DNA of 64,000 nt from Anseranas semipalmata (taxonomy: Eukaryota > Chordata > Aves > Anseriformes > Anseranatidae). The DNA lies in contig VXAA01006441.1 of the NCBI GenBank assembly GCA_013399115.1, positions 372,001-436,000 of the forward strand, in the 5' to 3' direction. The notes under the pieces were generated by a model, which saw only the letters and a program-made list of their open reading frames with translations, made no database searches and was not told the DNA's origin. The position numbers were made by a program, and so were the translations under genes. Positions 38,513 to 51,934 of the stretch are shown here, one piece after another (the stretch's first letter is position 1; every line of letters starts with the position of its first letter).

Positions 38513-41500
38513 ACAAAGATGCTGTTTTTAAAGTTCTCAGGATAGCAATTGCTCTTAGCTGCCATAAAGCTCAGATGACTTCTATATGTTTCATTTTATC
38601 TGCCTAAAAACTAAATTTACATGTTGCAAAATATGAAGGTAACCTAGGGGTGCTGTTTTTTAGCTTCTTACCTACAATTTCCTACACCTGAAAATCATGA
38701 TCTAATAATGAGACCACTCCAGTGAAAACTGTACAACTGTGGTCTACATATCATCAAGAACATAAAATAAATAAAACTGTTGCTGGCCTGAAGAAAATTT
38801 GTCTGTGGTATTTGTAAGAGCCATCTGTTCTCCAGGAGTTCATTGACCACTGCACAAATGGAGTGCCAGTGCCTAATGGGAGGTGTCTAACAGGCAGGTG
38901 AAGCGAGCAAGCTGAACAGCTTGGTCTCTGACTATTAAAAACTGGTGCCGGTTGAGCTGTCTGGCTGAAGTGCCAGTGGCTCGGCCATTAGAGGGCTCAG
39001 GGTGTTTATCTGCAGACAGGTTTAGGGCTCTTCATCAATTTTCAGTACTCTGTTGTTCTTTCTAACCCTCTATAAACTCTATCTAATCTTTGGATCTGCC
39101 TGGAGCTTTATGCAAGATGAAGCTAATGCACCCAGGGTGGAAGGTGTATGAAAGCCATAGAAAAGCAATAGATTTCATGAGGGCAAACATTTAAATCTGT
39201 ATTTTCTCTTCTCTCTGATGCAGGCACAAGTACCCATATCACTGAAAACACTGGAAAGTCCTTTCAAAGTGCTAGGAACCTTTCAGGTCAGGTGTTCCAT
39301 TGAGGCAGCAAGTTCCCAGTACTCACCAGTGCCTCAGTGCTGCACTTCTGTAGGTGCTTGAAGAAGTCTTATGCCTTGAGAAAGCTCCCGTGGAGCACAG
39401 TTCATCCTCCTAGCAATACACTCACCATGAGCTCACCAGAGATGACTCTACTTTGCACCACTTGCCCTGTTCAAAGTATCTGCTGAGATATTTACATCTG
39501 GCTCTCCCTACGCGTGAAATCTCTCCCCAGCCAGCACCCTGTAAAGCTGCTTTGCTACAAGGCACTGGTAGAAGCTCCCAGCTAGTAAAGCAAGTGGTGA
39601 GGCAGGAGGCACAGCCTCTGCAGGAGGTAAATCATGACAACACAGCTTGCAAATAACAGCAGACATCACCACGCTCATCCAAGGCCTGCCAAAGAGCTCG
39701 CTTGTTTGAGTTCTCTCCGTCACCTCTTTGCATGCACACAGCACAGTTGCTCACACGCGCAAAGCCAATGAACAACTGCATGAAAATAAACACACACAGG
39801 CTAAAACTAAATCAAACTCTGCTCCTTCTGCCAGCTGGAAAAGGAAGGTTGGAGTGTTTATTGTTTTCCTGTTTTTTACCCACACAGTGAACTATAAGAG
39901 CCTGTAACACTGGGATACCTAACAAGAATCTGTATAGAAAGGATGCAGCAGTATAAGGAGGACAAAGATAACTGAAACAAACTCAGCCCCTTTGCCCAGC
40001 AGCCAAATTCATTGCTATTTCCCTCCAATGCCTGCTGAAGCTGTGGATTCCTCCCTTGGTCTCAGCAGTGATTTTCTTTCCTTAATTAATCAATTACACA
40101 TGTAACTGTGGTCCATTAGCAAGGCAGATGACTGTCTTCAGCCTCTGATAACTGGTTTTGGAAGGGCCTAAAAATATTTCAGTTAGGATGAATAGATTTC
40201 CTCTATGAGGTTTTAATGAGACCATTTACCATTAAAAAAAAAAAAAAAGGAAAGAAAGGAAAAAAAAACCAACAACCAACAACTAAAATGGGCATAATAA
40301 GCCAACTCCACCTGCATCATGCACTTGGGAAAAACAACAGGCCCCAGTTTTAGACTTTGTCTGCGCTTAATTGTACTTGGAAGAGTACATAATGGAGGTC
40401 TAATGGTACCTATGTGTTTAGTTCACTTAGCAGCACAGAGGGGATGATTTCCTACATGCAGTATAGCACTTTAGTTGGCTGCTTTATAAGATAATGATCA
40501 GGACACATGCATTAGTAATAGACTGCCAGGACCAGCGTGTCCTGGGTTATAAACCCCAGCTGGTCATGATCATAGTTATTAATAATAATAGTAATCTGCA
40601 TTTGTAAATCACATATGACCGCAAAAGCTAACAGAGTCTGTTTATATAATATACATATTACAGTAAGTCTAATTTCATCTGTGTATAAATATATGGGCAT
40701 TTTCCAGGGTAGGGGCATGTTTTCAAAGAAGCAAAAGCTCGGTTCTCAGCGCAACTCAGTACACTGTTCTGCACATGAATATCCAGCCAGGATTTCAGTA
40801 CTTACTTTTCTGACATCTTCCCATAATACACACAGTGTATGTATTCTTTTCATTAATCTGTTATTGGCAAGAAGAGCTCAGCACTTTGACTTTAAATCTC
40901 ATCTGGAACTCTGAAAGCCTCTAGTCTCCAGCAAGTGCTTGCCCCTGGGTCACTGCCACTATTATTGGCTGATTTGCATTTACATACTTTGTTTTGCATT
41001 GTATTTGCCACCTTCTGTCTGTTTTACTTCCTGGCACTGAGTATGCAAACAATCAACATGTGACATCGGTTACTGCTTACAACTGTCCCCATCTCTGTTG
41101 CCTTTCCTCAGCCTTTCTTGATGTTTTACTGATTATTTTTTAAACGGAGAGGCTGAGAGCCAGGAAATTCCTGAAAAATGAATTCTGAACACAAGTGCTA
41201 AAAATGCACATTTCATATAATACTGAAAAGAAGACAAAGTGTTCTCCTGGCTACATTTGCCAAAGCATCTCTGAAGTCCAAATAAATTAAACTTCTTATT
41301 CAATCAGCATTGCCAAGTAGATGGGTACAAGCATCTTGTTCTCCAGCAGTGAGCATGGGATAACAAGTATATTAGCCCTGTTGTAGGACTTATTCTGGTC
41401 ATTGTTCTACCAATAGTAGGGGGATGAGGGCCTTCGAATTCTTGCTGGAGCAGAGTGTCCTACCTCCCTTCTAGAACAGCTCCAGAGCTTCTGGTGCTGT

Positions 41501-44040
41501 TCCAAGCTACGAAATCAACTGGGCTTTCACCGCTTTGTTTTCCAAGAACATTCAGACACCACAGAGGAGTGAGATGTCGGGAATAAAAGGATAAAATGGC
41601 CCAAAAGCCAGGATTGCTTCTCACTAAGAAGCAATTTGCATTGTAAAGAAGTCTCATAAATATGCAGCCTATTAATAACTGCCTCCGCTTGTGACAAATG
41701 TCACCAGGCTGATTTGAGTTGCTTTGGAGGCAGAACAGATAGCAATTATGTATCACCCCAGAAGAAGACTCTCTCAACAAATGATTCACATTTGGGGGGA
41801 CATGCTTTCTTTTGTTGTGTTTTCCTGAATGGTAATTTCAGCACTAAAGTCCTGGTTTTCAAAGGCTTCAGACCTAGGATCACCTCTGCAGGTCATTTGC
41901 ATCTCCCTGATGCGTCTGCCCTATTGCACTTTGTGTTGCACAAACTTGAAAGCAAAACCTGAGAAGGATCAGAAAGTAATGGAGACAATTAAGTCCTTGG
42001 GCATTTCACATAGCTTCAGTGCTATAGTGGCTGAGGACAAGCTCCTCATAAAAGATCTGCTTTGGCATCCATTCAGCTCTCTTAAGGCACCAGGGTGGTA
42101 AAAATGAACACCAGTGTCTATGTAGTCAACATGGGGCTTGCAAGGTACTACTCCGAACTGACTCAAGTTTTCTGAAGCTGTGTCAATACAAAGTCTTGCA
42201 GACCCGACCCTTGAAGGTTTCTGCTGCAAGGTGCAGAAACAAAGGTGAGATCAAGAAAATGATATCCAGCTCCCTAGTATGAAAATGTGAGTAATTTGAA
42301 ATCTGTGGTGCCAGAATGTCACCTTTTTAATCCTGACTGCCCATCATCTACATCTTACAGACACTGTCTTGTCCTTCTGCCTCGAGCCCATTGCACCCAT
42401 GTCTTCAAGGAAGCAAGTCTCTCTTGCATATTGGTAGGTAATCACTTCTAAACTGTCTTTCTCCCCTGCCTTTCAGACAGCTTTCTATGTTCCTCAGGAC
42501 AGACAAATGGAAGACAGAAATTTCCTGGGATGTGAATAGTCACAGAATGCTGACTTAAGGACACCTTTTTTCCCTTCCAGTTGCGTACATACCATTAACA
42601 GGCAATAAACTTTGGATCTTGAGGCTGGGCACTCAGAGAGATGAGTGAAGGTTCAGGAATCATTTGAATGTGCTCACCTAACTTATTGATATGTGTATAT
42701 AGTTTGTAGAATAAAAAGTCAATGTAATTGAGCATCTTGAGTGCAATGTGTAGCTTGTGTAGTTTCAAATGTTTCTGAAAAATCTTCAGAGAAATGTGCC
42801 ACTACCTGACCTCACTGTAATTTGACACTTTTAAGAAATTTGTCATAGAAGAAATGCTCTTACTGAACCCAAGGCATTCAAAGGAGGAAACAAAGTCAGA
42901 AAGGCCAAAAATCTCTCCAATTCACCTGGCAGACTCTCAGCAAGAAGCCCATGAGACAGCTCCCTAAGTGAGGGACCAGAGGAACAGAATCAGTCACTTC
43001 CCCAGATGTGATTGCTGATGGGAGCTGTCAGTCCTTGGGACACCACAAACCCCTACCCAAACAGGCACCAACTACGGGCTTGTGCTGGGGGATTTGTTTT
43101 ACATCCCATTATAAATGTGCCAGTTCTCCACTTCCATCCAGTCCTCGCCATCTCCCAGGCAGTTTAAGGGACAGTAATGGCAAAGTTATCAACACCTTCA
43201 CATTTTCTGTATTGTTACCTCCAGTACAAATATCAATTACACAGTCTGACAAGGAGAAAATGAAATTGCAACGTGTTAGGCTGCAGGTATTTAGTTTAAT
43301 GATTGGGGCTGTCTTTAAAACACTATAATGACACCATCCCCGCCAGATAACAGAAAGATGGGGTATTATGGACATTCCCACACTTTGAATTTAAATTAAA
43401 ATTTGCTGTGATTTAAGATGTTATCTCCTTTGAAGGTCTGTGCTTTCTTTGGAGAAAATAATTATTCTCAGCTAATAATGTGAGACTCTAGGCTAGCGAT
43501 TAGTATTTTAGCAATGGTGTAAATTTGCTTCCTATTGTCAAAAACTCGGGTGTATTATTTACTGCATGATAATTTTGATCTGGAATGAATCTTTGACTTG
43601 AAAGGACATCTATTCTTTAAAACTCATCATCACCTCACCCTGCTTTTGCTTGTGCCTCAGATTGGAGGGTATATTTTTCTTTGTGATTTGCAGAGGTCAT
43701 TGCCAAAGGCTTGAAAGTCCATCAGCCACGTTACCTTGATTATTTCTTTTATGAATAGTAATAACAATGATGACAATAAATAAAGCCCAATTATGTCCAA
43801 AAAGAAACAAGGTAGTCACTTGTGATGTGTGATTGCAAAGATAGTAAGAAAGATGCAAGGCCAATATATAGGTACAGCCAGCCTCATCCCCCACGTCTCA
43901 TTTTGAAACACAATTAATCAGGCCACCATCCAAGGACTTCTCTCTAAGGTTTAATGTCAGGCAATAGGTTCTTGTTACAGATGGAAAGGGGAGCACAAGA
44001 ACTAATAGCTCAGGGTTATGACCACAGAGCTGCTCAGACC

Positions 44041-44093
44041 AAAACAAACAAACAAAACAAACCAAAACAAACAAACTACAACAACAAAAAATC
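44041..44093 (+). repeat. (AAAC)n-rich simple repeat
   Basis: Units of AAAC and AAAAC run for about 50 bases and end in ACA-rich sequence. Confidence 0.88.
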
Positions 44094-45892
44094 TTGATCC
44101 TTTATTCCTGAATTAGCTCAAGGGCAGACACCCACCTAGTTTAGGATCCCTATATGACAAACATGAAGATGGAGGTTTTCCTCCCTGTTGGCTTTAATGC
44201 TTTGTGCAGTTAGACTCAGAAGTATATGTTAAAATGGTCTGTGGAAGTGTCTACCAAACAACAACATAGACTGGTCAGTTAGGGGCAATTTCCAGTAAAA
44301 TGTAGCTGTAACACACCACACCGTGCCTTGTATATGAGTCTCCCACAGCAAAGTGTGCTTGTAGATATCAGCTGTCTGGTTCTTTGCTACCAGAGCACTC
44401 TCCTGTATTTGGAGAATCCCAAAGATCAGATGCACAGGAGCTTACAGCTTCCCACTTGTGAAACAAACACAAGAAAATCCTACTGAGATACACGTGGTGA
44501 TTAGCTCAGCCCTTTTTCCTTCACCGGCACTATCACACATACTGGGAATTCCTGGGATTACAGTGACTGAACATATTGGATTTACATAATCTCACTTAAA
44601 AAACAACATGACATTTGCATCATGCAGGGGTGGATCCTTGGGGAAGTCATACCTGAAGATGAACAGATAAAACAGAGAAAGAAAAAGAGACAGAAGATGA
44701 TTTTCACAGATTTTGCTATGCCTTGAATCCTATCAGAGATCTAGTTCAGAAAGTCTTTCTTTTCAAGCGAGAAAGGTTGGTCTTCCAGCGAGCCACAGCA
44801 CTGTCCTTATTCTCATTCAGAGAACCTGCCACCCACACTGCATTAGCTGGGGCTTGTGTGCATGATAGAGATTCAGGGTGAGGCCTTTGCATTTACTTTG
44901 AATCGTCATCAGTGTTGTACTGGGACACCAGAACCTGATGGAAAGGCCATGGTAATGCCTCACATCAAGCAGATAGTGGTCAGAAAAGGGGTTGGATTTG
45001 AACTTTGTTTTTTTTTTCTTTGTGTGTTTTTAACATTTCCCTGCATCATTTTCCTATTTGGATTTCCCCTTCTTTGTAAAATCCTGTCTCTAGAATTCAT
45101 TAAAGGCAATTTTTCATCCCCACTGGACACTGGAAGGTTGCAATAATCTTTATCATGATGCAGGGATACACTTAGCTTCAGCCTTGAACTCCTGTGAGGG
45201 ATGTGTGGTATTCACCCAAACTTACTTTTTTCTCCTTAATCAACATTTCTTCCACTCAAGTTTTCTACTGAACCTTGACCTAGGGAGACAGGGAAACTGG
45301 ATACTTGAAGTTAAATTTGCACCACTTTAAAGGGAAGCTGTTTTAAATGGCCTGGAGGAGGGACATGCTGAAATACCAGAATATCAGGACACTGAAAGTA
45401 ACTGGCACTCCAAAATCTCTAAAAACCTGCTGAGGAAGGTCTCTTGGGCTCCGAATGCATCAGTGACCACACACAGAGCAAGGCTCTGCCCCCAGAGAGC
45501 GATGCAAAGGTAGCACTATTCCTGTCCTCTTCCAGGTGGGATGTGGAAGGGACAAAGTGACACGGCTGTGCCGAGCCAGGGCTGCGAACTTTCTATGATT
45601 TCTTTGGTTAAGGTCAAATGAGGGCTGCAAAAAAGTTGTTCTGAAATATTTAAAGGCCTAAGGGCTCAGTACGTGGCTGGTTTCTGTGGAGCAGTTTGTT
45701 GTTCAGGAGTCTAAGAGAAGGAACAGGGCTGCTGGGAAGTTTTCAAAGCTCTTCTATCCTTATCCTGAATAAGAAGGGATGAAAGCACTGAATTTATTAT
45801 TCAAAGATGTGTTTCGGGAGGCCACGTACAATATCCTCTTCCCAGTCTGTAGCAGATTTCAAGGCTAAGAAATGGCTCCCTCTGGAGAAATA

Positions 45893-46564
45893 TTACTGGC
45901 TCCTTCGGAAATCCCACAGCCTGCACAGAGCCTGCTCCAGCTGCTGTCCTGCCAGAGGCATTTCTTCACGGAGAGGGGCTGCGACCCTGGGAAGAGATGT
46001 CATCGCTGGCATAAGCCTCTTTGCTTTGCCAGGGTTACAAAAAAAGAGGAACAAAGCCACTTGAGATCTGGCTTTGGTCTCCTTGAAATTAGGTCTGTTT
46101 CTGTTTACTGGATAGCTTTTTTGTTTGGTTTTGTTTGTTTGCTTGTTTTTACTTTGAAGCAGAAGCTTTCCAGGGAAACCCAACCTCTTGGTTCTCAGAG
46201 AGAAACCAGCAATATAGAATTCACAGTGGACAGCAGCTGCATCCAACCATGGTGGGTGCACATTGGACAGAGCTAGCTCACAAAACTGGGGTGTAAAAAC
46301 CCACTTAACCAGATCACAGGTCTCAAGATGGGCTCCATGGTTCCTACAAACTGAAAGCAATGGAGCTGCCGCATTTGTTGGTGCTATCGGGTTAATTTTC
46401 AGCAGGCTCAGTCCTTTGAGCTGAATCATATACCATCCAAATAGGACAATCACTGAGGTTTTGTGGCTGCAGGTTGTTTTGAGATGGTAAGCAAAGTGCT
46501 GACAAATATGTGTGATGCCCTTCTTCTTACCTTCATGGCATAGGGATGCAGGAAGAGGTTGCAA
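45893..46564 (-). other. Longest open frame in the window (223 codons), probably not a gene
   Basis: It is open from ATG to stop for 223 codons. The translation matches no domain I know. Its middle contains a Lys/Asn/Thr/Gln-rich stretch (KNKQTNKTKQK) that is simply the translation of a GTTT simple repeat, and there is no signal peptide or transmembrane segment. A frame this long is somewhat unlikely by chance in 64 kb, but composition and the embedded repeat argue against coding. A lncRNA or lineage-specific gene is possible. Confidence 0.12.
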
Positions 46565-47084
46565 AAGTTCTCTGTGAGGAGACCTCTCATGGTACAGAGC
46601 TCAGATCTTAACTGAAGGCCATTCTGCCTGTACAGGAGGCTGGAGAAGGAGGCAGCAGTGCAGCAATGCTGGTGACATCTCACCATGGTTAGCTGGGCTA
46701 GAGACCTTGTCTACAAAAAGCATCGACTGCAGCTTCTCGTCAGGCTGCCGCAGAGCCACGCTGGTGTTGACCCGTTCCTAGGTCTCTGGGTAAGGCACTG
46801 GCCAGCCCAGAGTTTTTCTCATCTGACTGGAGTCTCACCATATTTTGACAAGAGATTTGCCCCTCCACTGGAAAACACATAGGATCTGCAGGCCAAGGAA
46901 GCTTGAAAACCATTGCACTAGACCACTGAAGCAGAAACTCTCGTTTTCTGCCCCCATAATTACATTTGCTTTGCTTCATGTTTGCACAACTCCCACTTCA
47001 AAATCTTTGGCGCTAGGCAAGGCTCCATTTTTTCAAAACTTTCTAGCCATTGCTGTCTTTAGCCCCTTTCCCCTTACTTTCCTG

Positions 47085-47275
47085 GGGGTCAGCCCCCTGT
47101 GCTCTGCACCTGCTGGCACCGCCGCAGCGCCCGTGCCCGGTGCGGGTCCTGCCGGGACCCCTGGTGCTGGGCGCAGCCACCAGCAGCCAGCGCTGCGGGT
47201 ACTGCAGGGAATGTTGTGTGCAACTGCTGCCATCTCCTGGTCTCATCCGACTCATCTCGGGTCTGGAAATGAGGC
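47085..47275. promoter_or_regulatory. Orphan CpG islet with a CTCF-like site
   Basis: About twelve CpGs lie in about 190 bases (for example caccgccgcagcgcccgtg), and GC content is far above the surroundings. At 47227-47240 CTGCCATCTCCTGG matches the reverse form of the CTCF core (SYGCCMYCTRSTGG) with one mismatch. No exon starts here that I can see. It may be a promoter of an unannotated transcript, an insulator or an enhancer. Confidence 0.4.
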
Positions 47276-48230
47276 AGAACCAATAAGGTCACTCATGGTA
47301 ATTGAGTTCTATACATAAATGCATGTGAGCGCACATATATATGGGTATAGGTACATGCGTGTTTGTATAGGTGAAACAACTGATGAAAAAATAATTTCTC
47401 ACTTTTTGAATAGCGATTTTGAGGATTAGTTGAGTAATATCTATATTGCAGTCAAATCGTAAAAAGTTAAATATAAGCCCCAAACCTTTTCATTATCATG
47501 GGCCAAGAATGCTGCAAGTTCCTTAGTTCCCACTGAAAATAGTCAAAAAAATCTGCCACAACCTCTTTGGTTATTTTTTGGGGTGTTATACACATCAGAT
47601 TACAAGAAACTAGTCTAAGAAATAAAGACTCGATATCAGCCACAAAGTCATAGCAGGGTGCTCAGTCTGCAGCGGTTTCTGCCACAAGCTGGAAAAACAG
47701 TGTTCCAATGCTCAGCACCATGTTCCTGGCCAGGTTGTTGACTTTTGAATGAACGGGAAGTCAAATTGCCACATCTGATCTCTACTTGAAAAGTCTCAAA
47801 AACCAGTGAAGGTCTGAGGTATGGGAGCACTGATAAAACAATGGGCCAGTTTACAACTCAAATCATCTTTCCAATATCACATTTCACAATTCAAAAGCAT
47901 CACTCAGACCTATTGCTGGATTTAGTGGCTGCTGGAAATGCCATCATTTCCAGCTTTCTTCCTCCACCAGGTAACCTTCTCTGACAGCTTGGCTGAACCT
48001 GCACATCCAGGAAATCTGGGTCATTTATTGGTGGCTATGGGAATCTGTGTCTGAAACTTCACATGGTGAGGAACATGAGATGGTAAAGGTAAAATCATCA
48101 GTATGGGAAAACAGGAACACAAATTTGCAAAGGTTTTCTTATCATCCAGTCTATCCCATGCTATCTCAGGCAGCTGTGTCATATAATCCTGTTCTTAAAT
48201 TCCCAGGGTCCTGCTTTAAAATTAGTCCAC

Positions 48231-48254
48231 TTTTTTTTTTTTTTTTTTTTTTTT
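48231..48254 (+). repeat. Poly-T tract (24 bases)
   Basis: An uninterrupted T run with no recognisable retrocopy next to it. Confidence 0.9.
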
Positions 48255-49207
48255 ACTCTTTTTCTGTCAGAAACCTTGTCTGCACATTCAAATAGGGGAT
48301 TTTTCTGCTTACTGAGATTTCAGCTTCATGCAGAATGTCAACTAGCCTGGAGTAAGGACCACTCAGAAGCACCTCTGAGGCTTTAAGTACAAATCTCTGA
48401 CCTTTATTTAAAAGCCTGCTTCTTCTAAGAAAATGATTTTGGACGGTGGTTACTAATGCACAGCTTCCTATATAAAAGCAGAATACACACAAGGGGCTTA
48501 CGAGCTGTAGACACTGTAGCTCTGTACTCTGTAACCAGACATGGGTATTGCAAAAATCACAGCTGGCAGCTCCCTGAGACCTGTCCTTATCACCTGCCCC
48601 AGATTGCTGCTGGCTTTGGTCCACCTAGTAAGACCCCAGCTCAGATGGGTCCTCGGGGGCCTGGTTGAACCTAAGCTGAGGAAGAATGCCTGATTTGGTC
48701 TCCTGATGACTGAGGTAACTTCATGATTCCTTTATTGCATTTCCAATATCTTAATAGCTATTTTATCTCTCATTTAAATATTAGCTTTAGCTTGTTGTAT
48801 ATGTAGTGTAAGCAAGGAGAGGACTGAACGCTGCTGGACTTGACAACCTTTCAGCACCTAATGCCTTACCAACATGCCAGAGCTGGATCAGAATTAAAAC
48901 CCTGCTGACCCTGAGTAGTTCTGGGGAAGAAACATGGCTGCATTTTGTGGAATAAATAAAGTAAATATTCATGCATGAACCCAGAGGTCAGCCTATCTGT
49001 CTGACACTGTCCTCCACTGCTTGCACCATGAGCTCCTTTTCCTACTCAGTTTACTTTGTGCAGATCTGTATCATCCTGTTCTGAAAGTGTAGCGTGAAAA
49101 GTTTGATTCAAGCAAAGAGCTATAAAAAAAACCACACACCCATCCTTAGAAATACATCCTGTAGAGAGGATGTCAAATGTTGTGTGTAGCTACAAAAAGA
49201 AACATTT

Positions 49208-49213
49208 TTTATT
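49208..49213 (-). terminator. Candidate distal poly(A) signal of SV2B (AATAAA)
   Basis: On the minus strand the sequence reads CCAATAAAAAATG, then a TTTCTTTTTG run. This is a canonical hexamer with a downstream T-rich element. It lies about 5.2 kb beyond the stop codon, and several other signals lie nearer. Confidence 0.35.
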
Positions 49214-51928
49214 GGACATGTTCCTGTTACAAAGCTTTCCCTTTTTACATGGCACTTAAAAATATTTCATGCTTTCTCCACCAGAAAATTTTTCAAGCTA
49301 TAGAATTTCTTATGTAATATATTAGGAAATACAGAGTGTGATAACACAGCAGTAGAAGGGAGTCTTAACTGAGGTGGGAAGGTGTGAGATAGCAAGGCCA
49401 TACACATTGCAAACATCAGAGGAAGTCCCACATTTTCAGAGGACAATGTCACCCACAACTGTATTTGTAAAAGGACTCAAAGTGCACGTTAAACACAAAC
49501 ACTACAGGAGCCATTCTTTTTCTTCCAGCCTTTTAATGTGACAGGGAGAACAAAAACAAAGTCCATTGGAACAGCTGCAATTTCCAATGACAACCAGACA
49601 CAGATCAAATTAAAAAAAAAAAAAAAGTTTTAAATCAGAAGGAACCAAGCAACCAAGGGATTGGAACTGGCTATTTCACACACAGAGCCGACAGAAGATC
49701 TAAATGAAACATTTCATTAAATGCACGACACTAGGTGTTATTTACAGTGGAACTTGCAGCGTGTGAACATTTATACAGCTCTAGCATTACATACAGCAAA
49801 GAATTTTTTTTTCATTTTGTTTCCTTCACAGTTCACAGGCTTGATTCTTCCTAAAAGCAGCATTTGCTAATACAAGGGTGAAAAAAACAAGGGAGAAACT
49901 TGATGGAAATATAATGTGTGGGGTTCAAATCTACATAAACCTAAAAATATACTCTCAGGTTTTATGTGTCCTTTGGAGAGTCAAAGGACATGAGCAGGAG
50001 ACATAAATGGACCTAGGACCTCCTTAACAGTATCAGTTAATATCTGTTATTGGAAGTCTCAAAGCAGGACCTAGAAGAGACCTTCAGATCTGCAGAAAGC
50101 TCAGCTCCATGCAGCTTTGCACTGTGCCCATGTGTGAACCCAACCCTGGACTGCTCCCAGGCTCTGGAAATGTCACTTATTGCACCTTTCAAGCATCACC
50201 AAAGGACATCAGCTGTCGGACCTCTTCCCAGAGTGCAGCATCTGGCTCTGGGCTTGGGTTTTCCAAGAGTGACCTTTTTCTTAGTCCAAAAGATCCATAC
50301 GCTGCCGTTCACCCAGCATTTCTAGGGGATGAGGATCATATGGGCAAGGAGGGGGTCACCTCACACAACCCCAACTGCAGCCACTACCAGCAGGATGTGG
50401 CAGAATGAAATGTGATTGCAGAAGCAGTGCTGCACAACTGAAATAAAGGACAAGGAGTACAACAACCAGTTAAATCAACAGGAATATAAGGAGGCAGAAC
50501 TCTTATTGTAATACCACTGGTCTTTTACAATAGTAACAACAGTGCTTTCTGTTCCTCTACATATCTGTTTCTGCATGCTCAGAAACCCAGTAATGAGCTG
50601 CTCCAGTGACCCCAGTTACTCTGCTGTACAGATAAAGATGCAGACACAGCAGACCAGTTCAGGTTCCCTACACCCATCTTTTCCACACCACAAAGTCCCT
50701 GGTTGAGTGGCTGGACTGGCATGCCACATATGAATGAAGAGGTCCAACTGTCCTCTACAAGAGGTTTTGGGGATTTAAGGCAAGTCCCCTGTCTTGGTCC
50801 TCTGTGCCCTTGTTGCTGAAAAGTTCATGAATCCGAGGAAATAGTGCTCAGCAAGGATTGTTGTTGGGCTTGTGATCAGCAGGAGTTTTCCTCTTCTCTG
50901 CGGATGATGCAGTAATATCAAAACTCCAAGACAAGGAGACTTCACTGTGGCAAGCGTAGGCAGAGGGAACCACTGGAGGAGGCATGCTGGCCCTTGCACT
51001 GCAGGAATAATGCTGATTTTACAGTAGAAACGAAGCTGAGCCATCAGAGGAGGTGCCCGATGAGAAACCTTCCCATGCACAGTGCTTTGGTGCTCCTGGC
51101 TTGGGCTCAGCCTAGCCGGTAGCACACAGCTTGAAACTCGGACCCAAATCAAAACACAGCTGATGCTGAGGGGTCTGTACCCATCAACCATTTTGCTCTG
51201 GAGAGCAGTAGTGTGAAGCCTACACTCATTTGGGACAAGGACAATAAAGCAAAGTCAGGAGTATTGTCTATGCCTTGTTCACACTGAAGTTGGCCAGCAG
51301 ACGTCAGCACAGGTAGCACAAAGGCAAATGCCTGAACCAGAGCCCTTGCCCTGGATTTCTCTGTTACAAAAAGAGAGGAGGTGAGGCACCCAGGGCAACC
51401 CATCTCCTCCTAGGCATGGTATCTGGTGGTCACGTATGTTCACTATTTCTTGTAACTGAGAGTAATGGGAACCCTGGGTGATTAGTTCAGATTCAGACAG
51501 CTGACTTGTAGGTGTCTAAGGCTAGCTGATGTGGTTTCCCCTCATCTTTTCCTTTCTTCCTTCTCTGTTCACTGTTGTCCTTTCCCAGGCCTTGGTGTGC
51601 CAGCTGCAGTGTCTGTTTGCACTTAGTATCTGGTCATGAACTCCCTGGTCAAGTGTCAGGGACAGGAGCATCATCAAGACCCATATGCATCGTCCCCCAG
51701 CCCTGAAGTGACTGACCCATGCATTTTAGGGGCACAGTCATGTGGGTAGCCAGGGTGCCACTGACTGCAAGACCCTATTGCTCTTTGCCTTGTCCCAGCT
51801 AACCTCTCAAACGTGAGGTTTACCAGGCAGACCCTGTGAAAGAGCCATTCTGCAAAGAAGAAAGTTTTCTAAGTCTGGGTAACATTTCCTAATATTGCCT
51901 TACCATTTCTATCTCCTTAAGACATCGA

Positions 51929-51934
51929 TTTATT
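51929..51934 (-). terminator. Candidate proximal poly(A) signal of SV2B (AATAAA)
   Basis: This is the first canonical hexamer I see on the minus strand after the SV2B stop, about 2.5 kb downstream. Use of this site would give a shorter 3'UTR. A variant ATTAAA at 53183-53188 would give a still shorter one of about 1.3 kb. Confidence 0.3.

Larger units (their letters stand above)
33501..44040. other. Intergenic, no gene recognised
   Basis: It contains a 19-bp tandem duplication (37508-37545), a MIR-like element (38448-38512) and an A-rich run (about 40233-40270). The segment from about 33,600 to 39,400 is especially poor in long open frames. No exon or RNA gene was identified. Confidence 0.7.
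44094..49189. other. Intergenic, no gene recognised, with CpG islet and long incidental ORF
   Basis: It contains the window's longest open frame (45893-46564, minus, 223 codons), a GTTT-rich run (about 46118-46152), the CpG islet at 47085-47275 and a T24 run at 48231-48254. I recognise no exon. Confidence 0.6.

Noticed and set aside
47700..47735. 'ctcagcaccatgttcctggcc' resembles an RE1/NRSF site, attractive next to a neuronal gene
   Set aside because: Only the left half fits; the right half and the spacing do not.
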